Assembly (NCBI RefSeq): GCF_000189635.1
Contig: NW_002476379.1
Coordinates: 434,001 to 498,000, forward strand
DNA length: 64,000 nucleotides
DNA from: Tetrahymena thermophila SB210
Taxonomy: Eukaryota; Ciliophora; Oligohymenophorea; Hymenostomatida; Tetrahymenidae
Direction of reading: 5' to 3'
The notes beneath the pieces were generated by a model. That model made no database searches and was not told the DNA's origin. It was given only the letters and a program-made list of their open reading frames with translations. The position numbers and the translations under genes were made by a program. This document shows, one piece after another, positions 13,001 through 22,641 of this stretch. The first letter of the stretch is position 1, and each line of letters starts with the position of its first letter.

Positions 13001-15872
13001 TAAATATTCAGTTCATTTAATTTTATGTATAAAATAGGTGGGAAAAACGTATTTAGCAGCTGCAGGGATAAGCGATGTAGAAAAATTATTAAAGGCTGAA
13101 GGTAGACTTCAAGATGTATCACCAGCAAAAAGAGCTTTATAATTTGCTTTTGATCTGTAAAGGATTGTGAAGAGTAAGTAATTGTACCTAGCTTCTAATA
13201 AAAAGATAATAATTAAAGTTGGAATTCATCTAGGTCCTGCCATCTCAGGTGTTATAGGATATCATAAGCCATAGTTTTCTTTAATAGGTGATACAGTTAA
13301 CACGACAAGTAGAGTTTGCTCTACAGGTCTTTCAGATCATATCATTATTTCTAAAGAAGTTTATGATAAAGTCTATTAATTAAGCTAGTATAAATTTCAA
13401 CAAAGAGATGTTGAAGCAAAAGGTAAAGGAATTATGGTCACATTTTAAGTATTTGACAAAAGACACATAAGGAACAATGCGGCGAAAAAGCAAACCTTAA
13501 GTATATTTTTGTTTTTCTTATACTTACAAAGCTAAACATTATTTTTAATTTTAATAGATTTCTTGGATGATACGGCCATAATAAATAATTAAAATACAAA
13601 TCCTACACTAACTTCAAACTTATCATCTGTATTTTAAATAGGATCAGGTATTCATAATTTCCTATCTAGCCATAACTAGATCCACTAGCTAACCCTAGAA
13701 AACAGTAGTGAAAAAAATACATAAGAGCAAAGCAATTAAATTAAAAAAAATAATAGCAATAAATTCATTCCATTGAAGTCAATTCCAGAAAGCCCAAATA
13801 ATTATTCGAATGCATCTTAAATATAAATTAAAGATTAAAAAATGAGTTTGGTTAATGGCGAGGATACTAATTGCTCTATAAAATAAATCTTAGTATAGCC
13901 TCTTTCAGATTAGTTAATATAAAAATCAACACCTTCAAATATAAATTTAAGAATCAAAAATACTTCTTTTGGAGGTGCTTTGGAAGATTTAAATTAAAAG
14001 CAAAAAGCTGGTGGCTCAAATTAAGAAATAGGTTAAAGAAGAAGAATGCTTAAAAAATCTAGCTCAATGACCGTAGTAAATCTAAAGCCTCGCTTCAAAA
14101 ATGACTCACAATAAAGTAATTAAAATAAAATTGTTGGAAGCAGAGAGGAAAATATAGATGAGTAGTCTTCACCCCTTGCTCCAAGTAGAAACGAATTCAT
14201 AAGGCAAATTGAAAAAGACCTACTGTAAAGAATTGAATTAGAGCCAGTGTAAATATAGATGAAGGAGTTAACCTTGCCCTTAGAAAAAATAAAAATGCAT
14301 ATTAATCACTAAGATCATGGTGGAGATAAAAGTCTAGCCAGCTCAAGAGATGAAGTAGGAAGTTCACATTCTTCACACTTAAGGTTAGGAATATGCTCCA
14401 CAAACAGTAAGTCCACAGCTGAATAAAAGTAACTTCATACAGAATTCCTCAAACAAATAATGAAATAGTAAATACCAACCATAATAGCATGGATGTGTAT
14501 TATATCTCTATACTATTTAATTAAGGCAGGTAGTGTAATTTATTTTATCAATAACAAAGGACAACTACAATTATCTCAAGAGATTTAGCTTAATCTCACT
14601 ATATATTTAGTATTAATGCTCCTTTTGTATTTACCTCTTGCCTGTGCTTTTAGAAAGCTTCATAATTATCTATCTTGGAAGAATATGCGTATTTTCATCT
14701 ACACATTTTACTTTTTATCTTTAGCTTTTTAGCTAATTCATAATCTGTTTCTTGATGACTATCTAAATGAAGTAACAAAATACAATCTTGATATGATAAG
14801 CAATTCGTATAGAGCTACTGTCAATTCAGTAACGGCTGTTATCTTACCAAGCACATTAATATATGCTATGGAGCTATAGTTTATCTTTATCTTTTTCACA
14901 ACATTTAAATCATTATACTTTATGGAAAAAGTTGGAGCTATGATTGCATAAGTGGTTACTTGCTTTCTTTATATTACTTTTAAAAATAGATTTGATGTTC
15001 TAATCATCTTTTTCGTTGTTTTGGTTGGTATTATACACCTAAGAATTTAGTACAATCATATGTAAAACGAGGTACGCAATTTCAATAACCTAAAAACTCT
15101 TGAATCTAAAAAAGATGAATTAGATTCGCTTCTCAAAAATCTGCTGCCAGCTCATATTTTAGACACATTTTTAAATTCTATGAAAAAAGAAATTCCTTTA
15201 ATTTGTGAAGAGCTTCATGATGTTACTTTGCTGTTTGCAGATATAGCAGGATTTACAAAATATTCAAGTACAACAGATCCAATTGTTGTTGTGAATATGC
15301 TACGTAGGCTTTTTACAGATTTTGATGATCATTGCTTAAATTAAAATGTCTATAAGCTTTATACAATCGGTGATTGTTATGTTTGCTTTGGATTAACAAA
15401 CAAAAATGAAAGAAATCCTGCTTAAGAAGCACATAATGTAGTTAGATTTGCTTTTGACATGATAAGAATAATAGAAAATGTTCGTTAATATACAGATTGT
15501 AATTTACAAATGAGAATAGGAGTCCACACAGTAATCTATCTACTTTTTTTAATTATTATTTTAAATTAAAATTATTTACTAAATAAATAGGGAAAATTAT
15601 ATGGAGGAATAGTTGGAACTGAGATTGTGAGATATGATATATATGGCTAAGATGTAATAATAGCAAATAAAATGGAGTCAAATGGTGAAAGTGGCCACGT
15701 TATGGTTAGTGAAACAACAAAAAAGCTACTTGAAGATAATTTTCCTAATGAATTCCTATTTGATTTTAAAGAGCATGTCCATATCAAATAAACAAATAAA
15801 GATATTGATGGCTTTTTAATAAGATTTAATTAAAACACTTCAGTTTACTATGATAACTCTCCTGAAAACTGA
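4044..15872 (+). CDS. Guanylyl cyclase fused to a P4-ATPase-like module
   Basis: Fourteen exons keep phase to about 3,587 residues: 4044-4148, 4288-4374, 4445-4479, 4526-4675, 4749-5688, 5715-8221, 8354-9594, 9719-12084, 12242-12387, 12448-12613, 12682-12984, 13038-13500, 13558-15530, 15591-15872. The N-terminal half follows P4-ATPase order: TM1-2, actuator (GDIIFLKRDDYCPAD), TM3-4, an N domain at about 9010-9590, a P domain (KIWVLTSDT) and TM5-10. The phosphorylation motif DKTGTLT is replaced by YSEMTLT. A Ser/Asn/Lys-rich insert of about 840 residues lies at 6350-9000. Then come membrane set 1, cyclase C1 (FCDICNF; QKIET; QFSLIGDT), a polar linker, membrane set 2 and cyclase C2 (FADIAGFT; IGDCYVC). 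This architecture is known for ciliate and apicomplexan membrane guanylyl cyclases, which make cGMP from GTP. Exons 1-3 and the 26-nt intron at 5689-5714 are the least certain parts. Confidence 0.93.
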
Positions 15873-16724
15873 CTGAGCAAGCAAACTATTAAGCAAATAA
15901 ATAAATAAAAAATAAATTTGAGTAGAAATCTTAAAATATTTTTTCCTAAATAAATTTTACTCATTTTGATAATTTTAATTTAACCAAAAAAAAAAAACCA
16001 AACTATAAAAATAAATTTTTATACATGTTTATAAATTAGAAATCAACTTTTAAAATTACTTAATAATATAGTAAATTATTATTTTATCTGTATCCTAAAT
16101 AATTTAAGTATATTTAAAAATCACGAGAAAAAATTATTCTATGTTTAACTTTAAATTGTTTTAATTAAAGCAAATTATCAAATTATTATTAATGTTAATT
16201 TACATTTTAGCATAAAAAATACTTCATTATAAAGTAGAAAATTGAAATTTGTTTTGTTTTTATAATGATTATTCGATTTAATTAAAAAAATTAAGTTATT
16301 TTTTAATTTTTTTTATTTAAAATGAAAAAAAAATAATTGATTTTTATATTTAAATTAAATTTTTGTTAAAACTTTTAATTATTAATTAAAATATTTTGTT
16401 TGTTATAATTTATCATTTATTTTTAAGTTTATTTTTAAAAGATTTGAATCGTATTATTTTAATATAGCAAAGAAAGTTTTCTTTATAGGAAAAAAGAAAT
16501 TATAACTGATAAGACCAATTAGGTTGAGATAATTAATATATAGATATAATATGCAGTTAAAAAATATAAAGTTATTCAGTTTAATAATCTAAATTCTCTA
16601 TCATCTCTCCTAATCATTTCTTCCTATTTCCTATTTCAATCATTTTGCTTTATCTAATATTATTAAACCTGCTCATCGTGATATATACATTCGTGTAAAT
16701 TTTTGAATTAGATATTAGTTAGAG
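15873..16724. other. Convergent intergenic region
   Basis: Extremely AT-rich sequence between the 3' ends of the guanylyl cyclase and LC8 genes, full of A and T homopolymers. No supported gene is seen; it should hold both polyadenylation regions. Confidence 0.55.
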
Positions 16725-17257
16725 TCAACCAGACTTAAATAGTAAAATGGATTTTCTAGAAGGTAGTAAATCAAAAAAGGCTAACACATTTGCATCGAAA
16801 GTTAATGAGCATCCAAAATTTTTACCAATTATACATTACCATTCTCCATCGCCTAATTTAATAAAAAATTTAGCCAAAATATTACAACAAGAAATTAAAT
16901 TAGCAAAAATGAAATTGGAGTTAATAAAAAAACATATGATTACCAATTTTAAATTCTGGCTAACTCTTTACAAATTTAACTAAATTCAAAGCAATATCCT
17001 TTTCTAGCCCTTAAGGATTTTCTTTAATTAATACATCTGCCTCTTTATTTTTTAAAAAAAGTAATCATTAAAACAATTGTTACATAAAATGGACAATGCA
17101 CCAAATCAAAATAAGTTAAATTTGGCTAAACTGAAAATGTATTCTTACATCTAATAACTTTTTTTAATAAATGCTAAGCCATATCGTTGAATCTAATAAT
17201 ATGAGGAGGTAAAGGCTCTTCAACAACTCTCCCTTCATCCGAATCTGAGTCACTCAT
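16725..17257 (-). CDS. Dynein light chain, LC8 (DYNLL) type
   Basis: Three exons on the minus strand, 17257-17149, 17042-16944 and 16852-16725, join in phase to 111 residues ending in TGA. The C-terminal half is the LC8 fold: WQCIIGKNFG corresponds to WHCIVGRNFG of LC8, and the last residues, ILLFKSG, match the LC8 C-terminus. The helix with LEKDIALNLVKF matches the IEKDIAAYIKKEF region. About 20 acidic or proline-containing residues (start MSDSDSDEGR) extend the N-terminus beyond the usual 89-residue protein, and the core is diverged. Known: LC8 proteins are dimeric hub subunits of axonemal and cytoplasmic dyneins. Inferred: a dynein-associated light chain, possibly axonemal. The plus-strand open frame starting at 16747 is a shadow of exon 3. 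Confidence 0.87.
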
Positions 17258-17633
17258 GTCTTTTAAGTATGTGCTATTTTACTTTTAATTTCAAAACTGT
17301 TTTTAATTATTCGATAATAAAAATTTATAAATCAAAATTTCAATGTTTTTTAATATTTGATGATCTAAACAAATAAACAAACAAATACGATTAAGATAGA
17401 TATCATTCTTATTTAGTAAGTTTCTAAAATTAAATAATGAATTTTTTTAAATATTTACAAATTTATTTAAAATCTAAACATTTTAATAAAAATTAAAATA
17501 AAAAAATAAATTTTCAATTTCAAACAAAAAATATTTTAAAATAAAAAAAAATATATTTTCACATTTTTCGTTTTTGCTTATTTAAAATTATAAATCAGGT
17601 TTGAAATAATTGATATAAATTTTTTGGCAAATA
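17258..17633. other. Short spacer upstream of LC8 gene, downstream of otubain gene
   Basis: 376 nt of AT-rich sequence between two minus-strand genes. It should carry the otubain 3' end and the LC8 promoter. No gene is visible. Confidence 0.5.
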
Positions 17634-19145
17634 TCATAGTTTACTTTTTATAAATTTAAAGGGTCTATAAACAAAAATAACCAATAACCCAATTCCTATT
17701 GCAAAATTAATATGAAATAAAAATTTGAATATGCTAAATGGGCCTTTGAAAAATGAAAAATCTTTATTATTATCTTCTTCTTATTTTGTTTGCTTTTTAG
17801 ATTAGCTTATGTCATTTGTTTTTTGATGATGTTTAGTACCTTCTTTTTTTTATTGACCAACAGGATTTATTTTAGGATTTCTATTAATTCCAAATATTTT
17901 ATCTAATTATTGATCTGTTTTTAACAATTTTTTATCTTTATCTTCTTGTACTTCATTTTGGTATTATTAAAACTATTCTAGTTCTAAATTATCATCTTAT
18001 TATTAATATTATTGTATTTATTATTCTACTTGAACTACTTCTTCTATAGGCCAGTTGAATTTTTCTATACTCTATTCAAGTAATTATTTTTCAAATAAAC
18101 AATTGTAATGGCCTTTTGTAAATAACACCGAAACAACATTAGATACTTTGTTTTCATCAAATTTATATTCGAATTAATCTGTAAAAATGCCTTCATGATT
18201 TCTATAAATATTTTTAACTTTCAAATCTACTTAGAAAGCTTTAGCTGCTATTGATATTATAACATCTTCAGCTTCTTACCCGTACTATAAAAGATATTTA
18301 GGTGAATTTGCTTTAGATTCTTCAGTAATGAAATATTAATAACTTGGATCTTTTAAAAGAAAATTAAATTTATTTAATATGATGTTCCTACATATAACCA
18401 CTGTAGATACATCTACAAAAGGATGTTAATTATATTCTTCAAAAAGTTTTTTTAGATCATACTTCTATTAAAGTCTTAAAACTCTATGACAATCAATGAA
18501 TTTGCTCATCCAGAAATGCAAAAAGTGCAATTTAAATTCAGGAGTTAAATCAATCTAGTTTTCATTAAATTTTTCTAGTTTATATTATACTTATTTTAAT
18601 TTGAAAACTTTTTAAAAAATTTTGAGTGCATCTTCAATATTTTGCTAAATAATAACCATAAACATGATGTTTATCATGAATGACCTATAAAAACAATTTC
18701 CATCACCTCTAATTTATATATGATAAGGGAAGTTTTCATCAGATTTATGATATGCGTCCTTAAGTTATTAATTGTTGATGTTTGAGTCAGCGTATTAGCT
18801 AAGTTTTCCAAATGATTGTAAGGAGCTATGCTTAAAATCAAAATGTTTCATATTAATTTCTAGTTTATGTTAATCTAAATCTTTGTTAGTATGTTCTATA
18901 AAATCTAAAATAGGAGAAATTTATTCATTGAATATTTCTAGTGCAATTTTTGAATTTAACTCTACCTTGCTTAATTTTATAGTTATGTTGTTATTTATTT
19001 TATTTTAGTTATCGCTTGAGATAGCTTGGGTCTCTTCGGGTTTCAGAATTTAATTTTAGCTAGCTTCTTCAGCTTTATCTTAAATTGTCTAATCAGTCAA
19101 GTCAGTATTAGTTTATAATTAATGAGTTTAACCAATATCGCTCAT
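17634..19145 (-). CDS. Otubain-like deubiquitinase (peptidase C65) with C-terminal TM
   Basis: A single-exon frame of 503 residues on the minus strand, from ATG at 19145 to TGA at 17636-17634. Residues 147-153 read GDGNCFY, the otubain catalytic Asp/Cys loop, with the nucleophile at Cys151. The catalytic His is at about residue 346 in KGHYNCLF, comparable with PGHYDILY of OTUB1. Known: otubains cleave ubiquitin chains. Unusual here: after a Gln/Lys-rich stretch the last 35 residues hold one hydrophobic segment (FAIGIGLLVIFVY) followed by a short basic tail, as in a tail-anchored protein. Typical otubains are soluble. Inferred: an active deubiquitinase tethered with its catalytic domain in the cytosol, perhaps on ER or mitochondria. 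The N-terminal 130 residues are polar and not recognised. Confidence 0.82.
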
Positions 19146-19973
19146 TCAATTGACACTATGTGAACCTTAATTCTCTTCAAAAATAAATATATTAAAAATG
19201 AGATATTAAAATTTGAAACGCTCTATTTTACAAATTTGTAAATTAAAAATGTTCTTCACTTTCCTGTTTTTATTGCTGAAATTTATTTATTTACTTATAT
19301 TTATTGAAATCTTTATGATAAATAGAATGTTGTTTGTTAATTTTATTAATTTTTGAAAATATCCAATTGCTTATGTTATTAGAATATTTTTATTAAATTG
19401 ATGTTAGACTTTTTTAAAACAAATAAAACAAAATTTTTTTATTTCTCAAAATTAAAACGATTAATTCAATTTCTTAAAATTATTTTAAACTGTAAATATA
19501 TTTTTAAAGAATTTCTTTGATTATTGAAAAAAAAAAATTACTTAGGATTAGTATTGAAGTTAGTTATTATAAATATTAAAAATAATAAATTAATATCAAT
19601 ATAATATAAAATATTAGTGGCCTATATGTTAAATTAATATCTTAGATTCAAAAATATTTTTTAATTTATTTAGTTATTAATATAAAAATTAATAAAAACA
19701 TTTTACTAAAATTGGTTTTTAGTTATTGTTCTATCTGCTAACAGATGGATAATACTTTATCTAAAAATTGAGTTATATATTTATTTGTTTATTAACATCA
19801 GACTAACCTGATAAAATCTCTTATTTTTAGATTATAATTAATAATCATAGATAATAAATTATAGATTGTAGATTATAAATTTTAGTTATAGTAATCCAGT
19901 TAAATAAAAAAAAAATAAATTAGTTAAGAACTTCTAAAGTAAACAATTCATAAGTATTTTAATCAATAGATAG
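19146..19973. other. Divergent promoter region (otubain / DCX-kinase)
   Basis: About 830 nt between two genes that point away from each other, so both promoters should be here. It is AT-rich with runs of TTTTTAATTTATTT type. A cluster of near-repeated short words (AGATTATAAATT/AGATTGTAGATTATAA) lies at about 19830-19885. No gene is visible. Confidence 0.5.
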
Positions 19974-21880
19974 ATGTTTGGAGACTACGATGAGCTTGAC
20001 TCTACCTTTCAAAAAGAAAAGAAAGTAAAATTTTATTCTTTGATTTTTGTTGAAAAGGATTTTATAGTAAGCATTTTCAGCTGTTGTACTCTTCGAGAGA
20101 GCTAAGCTTTACATACATATTTAAGAAATTTTAAAACAAAAATCATAATGAACCACAATTTATACCAAAATTAAAAAAATACTATGTTTTTATAAAAATA
20201 AGATCAAAATATTCATTAATGGAAACCCTCTTTCTAATCCTATGCAATTAAAAATAACAAATTCAGTGAGATTTAAAGATATTCATAGACAGCTTGATGA
20301 GAAGTATCCTGGTTATTTTAAGGAGCTTAAATTATTCAATTAAGAAGGTGTAGAATTAAATTCTGATGATCTTTAGTATATCAAAAATGGTGCACAGCTA
20401 TTTGCATCTGCAGGTAATATTAAATAGACTGATGTTGAGAAGATTCATGCTTATATATTTTTAATTTATATATCTATACAAAATTTAGGAGAAGATTTTG
20501 ATTCAAATTCTACTTTTTCAGAGTATGATATGGTTAAGGAATTAGGATAAGGTGGCTTTGGTAAAGTACTTCTTGGTGTTCATAGGGCAACAAAAGATAA
20601 GGTGGCAATAAAAGTAGTCAAAACAAATTTGATAGGTATGACTATGATTGTTATTTGATCTTATTTTTCTTATGATATAAATATTTTTAAAAAATAATCT
20701 GGTCATATTAAAAAATAGGAAATGCATAGGATATAGACATGGTATTTCGTGAAGCAGAAATCATGAAATCCTTAAACCATAAAAATATAGTTAAGATAAA
20801 AAATTGCTTTACTCTATAAAATATGCAGGTTGTATTTATTATGGAATATTTAGAAGGAGGTGAATTACTAGCAAGGTTAGAGGAGCAGAAGAGGTTCACT
20901 GAATAAGAAGCAAAAGGTTATTTTCGTTAAATAGCTGATGCGATGTCATACTGCCATAGAAATAAGCTAATTCATAGAGATTTGAAATTAGAAAACATTT
21001 TGTTAACAAGTAGCTAATCTAATGAAGTCAAGGTAAAAATTTTACTTAAGAAGATTTGCTTGCTATCTTTATTCATAATTAATACTTTTAAAATTTAACC
21101 TTTTTAATTTTCCAGCCAGTATCTTTTTTTTTAATTTAGATAATTGATTTTGGTATAGCAGGAAGTATTGCTAATGTAAATATTGATAACTTGGATGCTG
21201 GTTCTTTGAGATATATGGCTCCAGAAGTTCTTTCATAAAAAATAACAAAATTAACAAGTGCAATTGATGTTTGGGCTATGGGAATCATCTTGTATTGCAT
21301 GCTGGTTGGAGAGCTCCCATTTTATGCAGAATCAAATTCTGTAAGTAGAGATCTGATTTGTGAAGGAAATTACACAATTCCACCTTAGATATCAAAAACA
21401 CTTTCTCCTGAATGTAAAAATTGTCTTAAATCTATGCTAGACACTAATCCAGAAACTCGTATTTCTACTGTTGATTTGGTGAACCATCCTTGGTTATCTG
21501 AAAAAAAACTCTATGAGTAGTTTGAAGAACACAAAGAAAGCTCCTTAAATGAAGAAGAAGTATCCAATAATAAAAAGCAAAACGAGATACCTTAGATGCT
21601 CAAATAAACTGCAGCATAAAAATCAGCTAATAGATAAAGTGGCTCATTAAATTCCAAAACAGTTTACTAAAATAAAATAAATGTACTCCCCAATCCTAAA
21701 CCTGCATCATCCTTTAGATCTAATTCAAACAATCACTTTGCTGCAAAAAGTAATTAATTATTCAATAAAAAGCTCCCAAAAATAAATTTTTTTTAAATAC
21801 TAATGAATTTAGATTTAGGATCATCATCGACTCAAGTAAATACTAGAATCCCAACAAAATCTACATTTTTAAAAAAATGA
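19974..21880 (+). CDS. Doublecortin-domain protein kinase (DCLK-like, CAMK group)
   Basis: Five exons, 19974-20024, 20203-20413, 20489-20635, 20719-21032 and 21140-21880, give 487 residues in phase. Residues about 17-90 resemble a doublecortin domain: KIFINGNPL, then LFNQEGVEL, then IKNGAQLFASAGEDF, the last matching the family's gXXYVAsGxExF close. A kinase domain follows with LGQGGFGKV, VAIKVV, HRDLKLENIL, DFGIAGS and RYMAPEV. The MAPEV and IDVWAMGIILYCM style is CAMK/SNF1-like. The C-terminal 150 residues are polar and low in complexity. Known: DCX-kinases bind and regulate microtubules, and protist relatives act in ciliogenesis. Inferred: a cortical or ciliary microtubule kinase. Only one DCX unit is present, whereas animal DCLKs have two; the DCX call is weaker than the kinase call. 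Confidence 0.85.
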
Positions 21881-22641
21881 AAAATAAAAAGATAAATAAA
21901 TAAATATCATATTGTAAAAATCCTTACTTAAAGAATATAAAAATGTTAATATAAACAATAATTAATTATTTACTACTTTTGTAAGTATATATTTATGTAA
22001 ATTATTACAAAAAATTAAGCATGAAACTAAAAAGTAAAAATAAATTCTTTTTTTTTCTTACAAATATTTTAATTTTAATTAATCAAATGATTCCTTTTTA
22101 TTTTTAAATTAATTTTAATAAATAAAAATAATATTTTAAATTACTTTTTGGATTTTCTATTATTTTTACTATTAATAAGAATGAATTTCACAATAAATTT
22201 AATTATTTAAATGAATCCTTTCTATTTTTAAATTAATTTTAATAAATAAAAATAATATTTTAAATTACTTTTTGATTTTCTATAATTTTTACTATTAATA
22301 AGAATGAATTACACAATACATTTTCTTTAATTTAATTATTTAAATGATTCCTTTCTATTTTTAAATTAATTTTAATAAATAAAAATAATATTTTAAATTA
22401 TTTTTGGATTTTCTATTATTTTTACTATTAAAAAGAATGAATTACACAATATATTTTCTTTAATTAATTATTCAAATATATAATGAAAAAAAATAACTTT
22501 TGCTGGACTTAATCACAATAATTACTAATATTATTATTATTATCAAGATTTACAAGTAGTAGTTATTTTTGATATTTATCTATAACAAATTATTTTAAAA
22601 GGAATCAGCAAGTAAATACAGAAAAAGAGCTCTTAATTTAT
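21881..22641. other. Intergenic region containing a three-copy tandem repeat
   Basis: AT-rich spacer between two plus-strand genes. Most of it is taken up by the tandem repeat annotated separately at about 22080-22470. The rest (22471-22641) is presumably promoter and 5' leader of the next gene. Confidence 0.5.
22080..22470 (+). repeat. Tandem repeat, three copies of about 125 bp
   Basis: Three successive copies, starting near 22080, 22205 and 22335, share ATTCCTTT, then TATTTTTAAATTAATTTTAA, AATAATATTTTAAATTA, GATTTTCTAT and AAGAATGAATT in the same order. Differences are few (single bases and small indels), so the duplication is recent. The repeat has no terminal inverted ends, no coding capacity and no spacers, so it is neither a transposon nor a CRISPR array. 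Confidence 0.85.

Noticed and set aside
13871-14053. Plus frame starting MLYKINLSIASF.
   Set aside because: Lies out of register inside the linker exon of the guanylyl cyclase, whose frame is continuous across it.
16747-17188. Plus-strand open frame starting MDFLEGSKSKKAN.
   Set aside because: It is antisense to LC8 exons 2 and 3, which have clear homology and phased introns; the plus frame has none.
22080-22470. Regularly spaced repeats that could suggest a CRISPR array or a transposon.
   Set aside because: Copies are directly adjacent with no unique spacers, no terminal inverted repeats and no coding capacity; a plain tandem duplication in a eukaryotic genome.
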